Positions 18,000-25,468 of a stretch of 38,434 nucleotides of DNA are shown here, piece after piece. Origin of the DNA: Marinomonas lutimaris (GTDB taxonomy: Bacteria > Pseudomonadota > Gammaproteobacteria > Pseudomonadales > Marinomonadaceae); the NCBI RefSeq assembly GCF_019426345.1, contig NZ_JAHLLW010000028.1:1-38434 (forward strand), read 5' to 3'. The notes below the pieces were generated by a model. The model made no database searches. It was not told the origin of the DNA and worked only from the letters and a program-made list of their open reading frames with translations. The number at the start of each line of letters is the position of its first letter. The first letter of the stretch is position 1. The translations under genes and the position numbers were made by a program.

Positions 18000-18595
18000 C
18001 CGAGGCTGTGTGTGGCCTCGGCTTTTTTCATTTCTTGCTTAACATAATCCAATAAATCTGGGTATAAGACTAAAAACGGTGTTTCAGCCTGTGCGATTAC
18101 ATTAGGCAAGTCATCGACAAAACCTTGTAAATGCTCTCCATGCTTCCAACGCCGCATGATAGAACGGATTGCCCTATCTACACCGTCAAGTGTTCCTAAA
18201 TTTGATAGCCAGTTTTCATATTCTAATGAGCTAATCATATTTTTCAGACGCTCTGGACTACGATCTTTATCTTTCACCAAACCAATAACAGCTTGTTCAC
18301 AAAACACATCCAACGGAACAGTACTAAATTGCGTCCAGTTTTGTATTAACCAATAGTCCATAGCAATGTCTTGTACAATACCGGCAAATCTCCGGCGTCC
18401 TTTTCGAGGCATAGAGCGAAAAAGCAAACTTGCTTCATGCTTATCCACCATCACATCTACTTTTTGATGCAAACGCCAGCCGGCTAGCAAATCTGCATCT
18501 AAATGACTTGCGTCAACAGGAAAATCACCAAGCAAATTACCTACCCACGATGTATTGGTAATTGCAGCAATATGGAGGTGCGCAAAATAATTCAT
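17996..18595 (-). CDS. acpH: Acyl carrier protein phosphodiesterase
   Basis: AcpH removes the 4'-phosphopantetheine arm from holo-ACP. The 199-residue, HD-like helical protein has the N-terminal MNYFAHLHIA (E. coli MNFLAHLHLA), GNLLGDFPVD, GWRLHQKVDVMVDKH (E. coli GIHMHRRIDVLTDN) and DIAMDYWLIQNWTQF. The frame opens at a GTG at 18601, but the ATG at 18593-18595 matches the family and lies five bases after AGG. A plus-strand terminator is embedded in its last codons. It diverges from the peptide transporter operon over 218 bases. Confidence 0.88.
   Translation of the reverse strand: MNYFAHLHIAAITNTSWVGNLLGDFPVDASHLDADLLAGWRLHQKVDVMVDKHEASLLFRSMPRKGRRRFAGIVQDIAMDYWLIQNWTQFSTVPLDVFCEQAVIGLVKDKDRSPERLKNMISSLEYENWLSNLGTLDGVDRAIRSIMRRWKHGEHLQGFVDDLPNVIAQAETPFLVLYPDLLDYVKQEMKKAEATHSLG
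17999..18028 (+). terminator. Intrinsic terminator of the small ORF, inside acpH
   Basis: A perfect 8-base stem, GCCGAGGC (17999-18006) with GCCTCGGC (18015-18022), has a TGTGTGTG loop and six T at 18023-18028. The first stem base is the G of the small ORF's TAG stop, and the whole element lies within the 3' coding end of acpH on the other strand. Confidence 0.9.
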
Positions 18596-18813
18596 ATCCA
18601 CCTATATTGTTAAGCTGATCATTTAAATAAAACACATTTCGACTTTAATTGTGTTGAAAACATCTAGTCTTGCTGTCTTTTTACTCATTTTTTTGCAAAA
18701 ATGCAGGGTCGTCCATATGGTCAAGATTTATAAGTGCTGCGTTAGAATCTAGGCATCACTAAATGCAAACCATCGCACTCCACAAGCCACACTTAACAAT
18801 GAGATCTGAGATA

Positions 18814-20343
18814 ATGAAGAAAAAGGTTATTATAGCCTGCTGCTTGGCTCTACTCTTATGGAATAAAGCAACAGCAACGACGCTTAAAATGGCCTTTGGC
18901 GCAGATCCAGTTTCCTTGGACCCACACGAGCAACTGTCAGAAAGCACATTACAATTTTCCCACCTTGCCTTCGATCCTCTACTGCGCTGGAAACAAAACG
19001 GTCAATTTGAATCTCGTCTGGCGACAAAATGGGAACGCATAGACAATCTAACAATGCGCTTTTATTTACGTAAAGATGTCACCTTCCGAACAGGTAATGC
19101 CTTTTCAGCTAAAGACGTTGTTTATACGATTAATCGCTTAAAAACATCGCCTGACTTTCGTGCTATGTTTGACACAATAAAATCTGCTTCCATAGTCGAC
19201 GACTATACAATCGATGTTCACACCACTTACGCCAATCCATTACTACTCAACATCATGACGTACGTCTTTCCAATGGATAGGTTGTTCTATCAAGACAAAG
19301 ACCAAATTGTTAAATATGGAGAAACATTTGCTTCTCGAAATGTGTCAGGAACTGGCCCCTTCATACTAGTCGATAGAGAACTGGGTAGTCGTATGGAGCT
19401 AAAACGCAACCCAAATTACTGGGACACCGAATCAATTGGCAACGTAGATAAAATCATATTAACTCCGATTCGCGCCGACTCCACTAGACTTGCAGCGCTG
19501 CTTTCAGGCGATGTGGATTTTATCTTCCCTGTTTCACCGATAGACATAGAACGGACAAAAAAAATAAAAGGCATTCAACTGGTTACACTACCCAGTACGC
19601 GTATTTTATTGCTCCACATGAACCAGCAACGCCGTAAGGAATTTAAAGACATCAGGGTTAGAAAAGCCATAAACTTAGCCATTAACCAAGCGTTAATCGT
19701 TGAAAAAATATTAAAAGGATATGCCACACCAGCAGGACAATTAAGTCCCGATCGTTTTCTTGGCCATCTCAACAACTTAGAACCAGAATACGATTTAACG
19801 AAAGCGTTAGCACTAATGAAAGAAGCGGGATATGAAAAAGGCTTTCGTATTAGTATGATGGCGCCGAACAATCGCTATATGAACGACGAAAAAGTCGCCC
19901 AAGCAATCACCGCCATGCTGTCTAGAATCAACATCACGGTCGATTTAAAAACACTTCCTAAGGCTCAATATTTTAAAGAGTTTGATAACCGCAGTGCAGA
20001 CATGATGATGCTAGGCTGGCAGTCAGACACGATGGATTCAAACAATTTATTTGAATTTATTATCGCCTGCCCAGATGCCAAAACCGGAATGGGGGCTTAT
20101 AATGCCAGCGAATATTGCAGACCTTATATTGACGATGACATTCGTCAAGCAAACAGGGAAATGAATCCTGAAAGACGTCTTCGTCTTATGCAGCAAATAG
20201 AACGGACCTTGTATAATGATGCAGCCATTGTGCCATTATATTGGCAATCTCTTACTTGGGCAGCCAAAGATAAAGTTAAAATACAAGACATAGTCAATGA
20301 CCAAAACTACCCCCATATAGGAGATCTATTCATTGCAGAATAG
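18814..20343 (+). CDS. dppA: Peptide ABC transporter substrate-binding protein (family 5)
   Basis: The periplasmic binding component of a dipeptide/oligopeptide-type ABC importer. It has a signal peptide MKKKVIIACCLALLLW with likely cleavage after ATA (residue 21). Then follow the SBP_bac_5 signatures DPVSLDPHEQ (31-40), the LRWKQNGQFESRLATKWE segment, GTGPF and RNPNYWD. At 509 residues it has the usual family length. I chose the ATG at 18814-18816 because it gives a clean signal peptide; the frame extends 17 codons upstream to 18763 with no ribosome site. It is first in an operon with two permeases and two ATPases. The ligand cannot be told from sequence: di/tripeptides are likely, but nickel or glutathione are possible. 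Confidence 0.92.
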   Translation: MKKKVIIACCLALLLWNKATATTLKMAFGADPVSLDPHEQLSESTLQFSHLAFDPLLRWKQNGQFESRLATKWERIDNLTMRFYLRKDVTFRTGNAFSAKDVVYTINRLKTSPDFRAMFDTIKSASIVDDYTIDVHTTYANPLLLNIMTYVFPMDRLFYQDKDQIVKYGETFASRNVSGTGPFILVDRELGSRMELKRNPNYWDTESIGNVDKIILTPIRADSTRLAALLSGDVDFIFPVSPIDIERTKKIKGIQLVTLPSTRILLLHMNQQRRKEFKDIRVRKAINLAINQALIVEKILKGYATPAGQLSPDRFLGHLNNLEPEYDLTKALALMKEAGYEKGFRISMMAPNNRYMNDEKVAQAITAMLSRINITVDLKTLPKAQYFKEFDNRSADMMMLGWQSDTMDSNNLFEFIIACPDAKTGMGAYNASEYCRPYIDDDIRQANREMNPERRLRLMQQIERTLYNDAAIVPLYWQSLTWAAKDKVKIQDIVNDQNYPHIGDLFIAE

Positions 20344-20418
20344 TGAGTATAGCGAATTCTTTATGGGCTTTTACCAAGAGAACATCACCTCAATGACGAG
20401 TGGAAATACCATCACCCC

Positions 20419-21399
20419 ATGCTGATTTTTTTACTTCGCCGTATGATACAAGCCTGCTTTGTTATGATCATCATCAGTGTGATCAGCTTTGCGATACAAG
20501 ACAAGCTAGGCGACCCTGTACAGCAAATGGTTGGCATGTCGGTATCACTAGAAGAGCGCAATCAAATTCGTGACGAACTTGGTCTCAATGACGGCTTTTT
20601 CGTTCAATATTGGCATTTTGCGAAAGGTGTGATCCATGGCGATCTAGGTACGTCATACTATTATAAAGAACCCGCTCTCGACGTAATTCTCAAAAAGCTC
20701 CCAGCCACATTAGAATTGGCTTTTTGCGCTATCTTGATCGTCATTCTTGTCGCCACGCCCTGCGGCGTTTTAGCTGCGATTAAACCAAAACATGCGCTCT
20801 CTCGCTTGTTGATGATTATCAGTTCAATCGGTCTCTCTGTACCCATTTTCATTGTTGCCATCTTGATGGTGTACATTTTTTCCATTGAACTCAATATGGC
20901 TCCCAGCTTTGGGCGAGGTCAGACAATAGAGATATTCGGTTTGTGGGAAAGTGGCCTTTTTACAAAGGATGGTTTAAAGCATTTAATTTTACCTAGCCTA
21001 TCCCTAGCCATTGCTTTGATGCCTATTTTTGTCCGCTTAATCCGCGCAGAAATGATGGAAGTATTACAATCAGAATACATACGTTTTGCATGGTCAAAAG
21101 GCTTATCGGCACGACGGATCTATTTTATTCATGCTTTAAAAAACACCATGCTGCCGGTCATCACTGTGGGCGGTATTCAAGCAGGGACCTTGGTCGCTTA
21201 TACCATTTTAACCGAAACTATTTTCCAATGGCCTGGTATGGGTTTTTTGTTTATGGACGCCGTTAGTCGAGTCGATACACCACTTGTTTCTGCGTACTTA
21301 ATTGTCGTCGGCGGTATTTTTGTTATTACTAACACTGTAGTGGATTTGATCTACGGGTTGGTTAACCCCACTGTACGCTTAGCGAGTCACGGACTATGA
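20419..21399 (+). CDS. dppB: Peptide ABC transporter permease, DppB type
   Basis: An inner-membrane permease of 326 residues with six hydrophobic segments: one at the N-terminus (about 8-30), a long periplasmic loop with GDPVQQMVGMS and GDLGTSYYYKEP, and then five segments. The cytoplasmic EAA-type loop that contacts the ATPase is at RFAWSKGLSARRIYFIHALKN. The start ATG at 20419-20421 has no obvious ribosome site; a 20-codon frame ends across it and could couple translation. The stop overlaps the dppC start (ATGA). Confidence 0.93.
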   Translation: MLIFLLRRMIQACFVMIIISVISFAIQDKLGDPVQQMVGMSVSLEERNQIRDELGLNDGFFVQYWHFAKGVIHGDLGTSYYYKEPALDVILKKLPATLELAFCAILIVILVATPCGVLAAIKPKHALSRLLMIISSIGLSVPIFIVAILMVYIFSIELNMAPSFGRGQTIEIFGLWESGLFTKDGLKHLILPSLSLAIALMPIFVRLIRAEMMEVLQSEYIRFAWSKGLSARRIYFIHALKNTMLPVITVGGIQAGTLVAYTILTETIFQWPGMGFLFMDAVSRVDTPLVSAYLIVVGGIFVITNTVVDLIYGLVNPTVRLASHGL

Positions 21400-22334
21400 A
21401 GTACACCAAGAAAGATCTACTTCATCCGACCTCAGGCAGTCGTTGGGGACATATTTGGTCTGGCGTTGTTGGCGACAAGCTCGCAATGCTGGCTTTGATC
21501 ATTTTTATTTTCTATTGCCTTGTAGCTCTTCTCGCCCCATTGGTGGCACCTTTCGACATCGTCGATCCTGCCTTTATGGACTTGATGAATGCGGAAATTG
21601 CGCCTAGCTGGATTAGCGGTGATCATCGTTTTTTATTAGGTACAGACGCTCAAGGGCGAGATCTTTTATCAGTGATTTTATACGGCACACGTCTCTCATT
21701 GACCATAGGTATATGCGCAGTATTAATCCAAGCCACTCTCGGGATTTGCATCGGTTTAATGGCAGGATATTTGGGAGGACGTATAGATAACTTTCTAATG
21801 CGTTGCGCGGATATTCAATTATCTTTCTCAAATATGATGGTCGCGATTGTCTTTTTGGCTATCTTCCAATCCTTGTTTGGCATGGCTCGATATCAGCAAC
21901 TCGCTATGGTCATTCTTATCCTGGTTATTGGTTTAACAGAGTGGCCCCTATTTGCCCGAACGATTCGCGCCTCGGTGCTAGCAGAGAAGCAAAAAGAATA
22001 CGTTGATGCAGCCAGAGTGATGGGTATTAGCCCAAAACGCATCATGTTTCGCCACATTTTGCCAAACACACTTTCTCCTATTTTGGTTATTTTTACCGTG
22101 CAAATCGCAAATGCCATTGTTGCCGAAGCCGCCCTATCTTTTTTAGGGCTAGGTATGCCAGCTACCGAGCCTTCTCTTGGCTCGCTTATCTCAGCTGGGT
22201 TTGCTTATATGTTTGCAGGTTCTTGGTGGATCTGTGTCATACCAAGCGTGACGCTAATTATTTTAATTTTGGCCATGAATTTACTTGGCGATTGGTTGCG
22301 CGATCATCTAAACCCAAGGACGTATAAAGACTAA
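21396..22334 (+). CDS. dppC: Peptide ABC transporter permease, DppC type
   Basis: The second permease, of 312 residues, overlaps dppB by four bases (ATGA), which is typical of stoichiometric partners. It has an N-terminal membrane segment (about 28-51), HRFLLGTDAQGRDLLSVILYGTRLSL, which is the DppC/OppC signature, and the EAA loop EYVDAARVMGISPKRIMFRHILPN. AEAALSFLGLG follows near the C-terminus. It forms the channel with DppB. Confidence 0.94.
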   Translation: MKYTKKDLLHPTSGSRWGHIWSGVVGDKLAMLALIIFIFYCLVALLAPLVAPFDIVDPAFMDLMNAEIAPSWISGDHRFLLGTDAQGRDLLSVILYGTRLSLTIGICAVLIQATLGICIGLMAGYLGGRIDNFLMRCADIQLSFSNMMVAIVFLAIFQSLFGMARYQQLAMVILILVIGLTEWPLFARTIRASVLAEKQKEYVDAARVMGISPKRIMFRHILPNTLSPILVIFTVQIANAIVAEAALSFLGLGMPATEPSLGSLISAGFAYMFAGSWWICVIPSVTLIILILAMNLLGDWLRDHLNPRTYKD

Positions 22335-22391
22335 TATGAGCCTGTTTTTAACAAAGTATTGGCAAACACAGCAGTCGTGCAAAGGTCTCAA

Positions 22392-23390
22392 ATGAATTTA
22401 CTAAGCGTCAGTAACTTACACGTCAACTTTCATACGAAAGAGCAAGAACTCGCCGCCTTAATTGACGTCAGTTTCACCCTAAATCGCGGTGAGCGAATTG
22501 CTATTGTGGGGGAATCTGGTGCAGGGAAATCGGTTCTAGGATTTTCTATTGTTAATTTGATTGGCAAACCCGGCTATATAGACTCTGGCTCAATTAAGTT
22601 GGAAAACAAAGAAATCACCAAAATGAATTTACGTCAGCTGCAAGAAGTTCGTGGCAAACGCATCGCAATGATTTTCCAAGACCCGATGATGACACTGAAT
22701 CCAGTATTAACTATTGGCGATCAGCTGGTCGAAACTATCCGCAGCCATACTAAAATCAACTACAAAGACGCTCGTAATATTGCCATTGAAAAGCTACATC
22801 ATGTGCAAATTGCATCACCAGAAAAACGCTTTGATCAGTATCCGCATGAACTATCTGGCGGAATGCGCCAAAGGGTGATCATCGCCTCTGTGTTGCTACT
22901 TAACCCAGATATTATTATTGCTGACGAGCCAACTACCGCTTTAGATGTGACTATTCAAGCAGAAATCCTGCAGCTGCTGTTAACCATATGTCGTGACAAT
23001 GGCGTAGCCCTAGTTTTAATTAGCCACGATCTTGGCGTGGTATCAAAAGTTGCTGAACGAACCATAGTAATGTATGCAGGTCATGTCGTTGAAGAAGGCC
23101 CAACCCTAGAGATTATCAATGATCCTCAACATCCTTATACCCAAGGTCTTTTGAATGCACTACCCCAGATGACCTTGCCTGGACAGCGATTAAATCAAAT
23201 ACAAGGCAGCATGCCATCGCTCGCTGAACGACCATCTGGTTGTGCGTTTCACCCACGCTGCCCTTATGCCACACAAAAATGCCGACAAGAACAACCACGC
23301 TTTATTTTCAGTGGCGTGTCTAGTGTCGCCTGCTTTTTGGTCGAAGACATGCTCAATGAGTTCGCCGATAAAGATCAGGAGGCAAGTTAG
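22392..23390 (+). CDS. dppD: Peptide ABC transporter ATPase, DppD type
   Basis: An ATP-binding subunit with Walker A GESGAGKS (40-47), the Q-loop FQDP, signature LSGGMRQR (154-161), Walker B IIADEP (175-180) and the switch histidine in SHD (H212). The C-terminal oligopeptide-transporter extension has the cysteine set [14 protein letters not shown] plus a later C, as in DppD proteins reported to carry an iron-sulphur cluster. The frame opens at TTG 22359, but the ATG at 22392-22394 (332 residues) has AAAGG six bases upstream. Its TAG shares one base with the dppF GTG. Confidence 0.94.
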   Translation: MNLLSVSNLHVNFHTKEQELAALIDVSFTLNRGERIAIVGESGAGKSVLGFSIVNLIGKPGYIDSGSIKLENKEITKMNLRQLQEVRGKRIAMIFQDPMMTLNPVLTIGDQLVETIRSHTKINYKDARNIAIEKLHHVQIASPEKRFDQYPHELSGGMRQRVIIASVLLLNPDIIIADEPTTALDVTIQAEILQLLLTICRDNGVALVLISHDLGVVSKVAERTIVMYAGHVVEEGPTLEIINDPQHPYTQGLLNALPQMTLPGQRLNQIQGSMPSLAERPSGCAFHPRCPYATQKCRQEQPRFIFSGVSSVACFLVEDMLNEFADKDQEAS

Positions 23391-24400
23391 TGGCAACCCC
23401 TCTCATTCAAATTAGCGGCTTAGAAAAAGCTTTCACAGCAAATGAAAGTTGGCTTAGCCAATGGCGCTTCCGTCACGGAAAATTCAAAAGACATAAGGAC
23501 AGCGTCCACGCCCTCAATGGCGTTAATCTTACTATCAATCAAGGTGAAACCTTGTGTGTAGTTGGTGAAACAGGTTGCGGAAAATCCACGTTGGCGCGCG
23601 CCATCATGGGGCTAACGACGCCGAGTGCAGGTGAAATACATTACCTTGATCAACGCATCGATCAATTAAACAATCGCCAGCGCATGTTTTTTAGGCGCCG
23701 TATGCAAATGGTTTTCCAGAACCCTTATGCATCATTAAACCCTAGAATGACGGTTTATCAAACACTCAGCGAGCCGATTTCTTTCCATAATCCACAGCTT
23801 TCACAATCTCAGGTAGATGAGCAAATTGATGAACTTTTAGAGTCTGTCGGCATTTCTGCTTCGAGCTCAGACCGTTATCCTCATGAATTTTCAGGCGGCC
23901 AACGTCAGCGAATCAGCTTGGCTCGCGCACTATCGGTCGAACCCGATTTTATCGTCGCTGACGAGCCACTATCAGCGCTAGATGTATCAGTGCAAGCACA
24001 AGTGCTCAACCTGATGATGGACAAGCAAGAAGAGCGCAACCTTAGTTATCTTTTCATTACCCATGACTTAGCCGTTGTCGAGCATTTTGCCACCCGAGTA
24101 GCGGTCATGTACCTAGGTAAAATCTGTGAGCTTGCGCCAACTGGAACATTATTTAGTGCGCCAAAGCATCCTTATACTAGAGCCTTGCTGTCAGCCATCC
24201 CAAGATTAGACAGCAACACAGCTCAGCCCATTCGACTTATTGGCGAAGTCCCAACACCAACAGAGAAACCGATTGGTTGTGTTTTTCAAGCGCGCTGCCC
24301 TTATGCGAATCAGCGCTGCTACGAAACATCACCCACTATGACACTGCAAAGTGACGGTAGTAGTGTGGCTTGTCACGCTATTGAAGAGGGTCGACTATGA
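23390..24400 (+). CDS. dppF: Peptide ABC transporter ATPase, DppF type
   Basis: The second ATPase, 336 residues. Walker A is GETGCGKS (59-66), the signature is FSGGQRQR (167-174), Walker B is IVADEP (188-193) and THD is the H-loop. The C-terminal extension again holds CVFQARCPYANQRC. The start is GTG at 23390-23392, with a perfect AGGAGG (23377-23382) seven bases upstream inside the dppD end. A 20-residue basic insert near residues 20-37 (QWRFRHGKFKRHK) before the first strand is typical of DppF/OppF forms. DppD and DppF act as a heterodimer. Confidence 0.94.
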   Translation: MATPLIQISGLEKAFTANESWLSQWRFRHGKFKRHKDSVHALNGVNLTINQGETLCVVGETGCGKSTLARAIMGLTTPSAGEIHYLDQRIDQLNNRQRMFFRRRMQMVFQNPYASLNPRMTVYQTLSEPISFHNPQLSQSQVDEQIDELLESVGISASSSDRYPHEFSGGQRQRISLARALSVEPDFIVADEPLSALDVSVQAQVLNLMMDKQEERNLSYLFITHDLAVVEHFATRVAVMYLGKICELAPTGTLFSAPKHPYTRALLSAIPRLDSNTAQPIRLIGEVPTPTEKPIGCVFQARCPYANQRCYETSPTMTLQSDGSSVACHAIEEGRL

Positions 24401-24477
24401 TGCTCCTATTTACTATTTGCTTCACTATCTCTGTTTATTCTTCGTTTTCTGCTCGTCAGGAGGCCACATGGAAATAA
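24397..24477 (+). CDS. Possible 26-residue hydrophobic peptide coupling dppF to the LysR gene
   Basis: An ATG overlaps the dppF stop (ATGA) and opens a 26-codon frame whose peptide begins MMLLFTICFTISVY and ends at a TAA just inside the LysR gene. It contains the LysR AGGAGG ribosome site, so translation through it could carry ribosomes to the LysR start. There is no family evidence, and it could be chance. Confidence 0.2.
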   Translation: MMLLFTICFTISVYSSFSARQEATWK

Positions 24478-25403
24478 GATGGCTTGAGGATTTTATTGCC
24501 CTCGCAAAAACACGTCATTTTTCACGTGCAGCAGACGAACAAAACGTCACTCAACCAACCTTCAGTCGACGTATTAAATTACTCGAAGAAGAGATGCGCG
24601 TCACTTTAATAGACCGCAACACTTTGCCTTTGTCTTTAACGCCAGCAGGCGAAGTATTTCTACAAAGCGCGGAGCTAATTACCAGACAATTAAGAGACAC
24701 CAAAGAGCGGTGCCAAGAGATTCGTAAACAAGAAGAGTCTCAGATACGCTTTGTAACCACGCAAACTTTGTTTCTTAGCTTTTATAAAGAAGTCATTGAA
24801 CCATTCTGCCAAAGCATCGACATGGATCTAGACATCAATATGAAGTCTAGTTCTTGGCTAGGGATAGACTTTGTTAATTCTCTTATGGATCAACAATGCG
24901 ATATCATGCTTTGCTATTGGCATCCAGCAATCAACTTCATTCGCGCTCTTGATGATGAACAATACGAACACCTTGTCATTGCCGAAGAAACTCTCATTCC
25001 ATGTAGCGCAACAGATGCAACTGGCGAACCAAAGTTCACCCTCCCAGGCGCCAAACGTAAACCATTACCTTATATTGGCTACTATGAGAACTCCTTCTTA
25101 CAACCGGTTATTCATCATCATTTGCAAAGACAGCGAGACATTCCGCAGCTGCAAACGCTGTCTGAGAATTATCACTCCGTCAGCATAAAAGCCATGGTGA
25201 AAGAAGGTTACGGTATTGGCTGGATTCCAAGGCGCCTCATGTTAGACACATTAAATTATGGAAAAGTCGCTTTGGCGGGGGAAGAGAATTGGCACATTCC
25301 GCTTGAAATACGCCTGTATCGCTCTAAGTTTAACCAGAATCCAAATTTAACCCAATTCTGGGAAGCTCTGAAAGAAAAAACATCTCGTAACAGCCCTCTT
25401 TAG
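24468..25403 (+). CDS. LysR regulator, HypT (YjiE)-like
   Basis: A 311-residue LysR regulator. The N-terminal MEIRWLEDFIALAKTRHFSRAA, NVTQPTFSRRIKLLE and the DRNTLPLSLTPAGE wing, with the later YGIGWIPRRLM and a C-terminal LYRSKFNQNPNLTQFWEAL, resemble HypT, the hypochlorite-responsive regulator of E. coli. HypT senses by methionine oxidation; I have not checked the sensing methionines, so the ligand is open. The start ATG at 24468 follows AGGAGG. The frame is open upstream inside dppF but that part is not coding. It lies directly after the peptide transporter and probably regulates it. Confidence 0.85.
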   Translation: MEIRWLEDFIALAKTRHFSRAADEQNVTQPTFSRRIKLLEEEMRVTLIDRNTLPLSLTPAGEVFLQSAELITRQLRDTKERCQEIRKQEESQIRFVTTQTLFLSFYKEVIEPFCQSIDMDLDINMKSSSWLGIDFVNSLMDQQCDIMLCYWHPAINFIRALDDEQYEHLVIAEETLIPCSATDATGEPKFTLPGAKRKPLPYIGYYENSFLQPVIHHHLQRQRDIPQLQTLSENYHSVSIKAMVKEGYGIGWIPRRLMLDTLNYGKVALAGEENWHIPLEIRLYRSKFNQNPNLTQFWEALKEKTSRNSPL

Positions 25404-25468
25404 CGCAATATATTTTGCTACCTAAAAAGGTCTGTAAACGAGCTGATTATCTATTAAATTCGAGCCCT

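Noticed and set aside
24351..24467. 39-residue N-terminal extension of the HypT-like regulator
   Set aside because: It runs out of frame through the end of dppF. The AGGAGG site and family N-terminus place the start at 24468.
25404..25468. Terminator between the HypT-like gene and the EAL gene
   Set aside because: Only a short ACCT/AGGT palindrome with an A-rich loop is seen, without T-runs; too weak to call.
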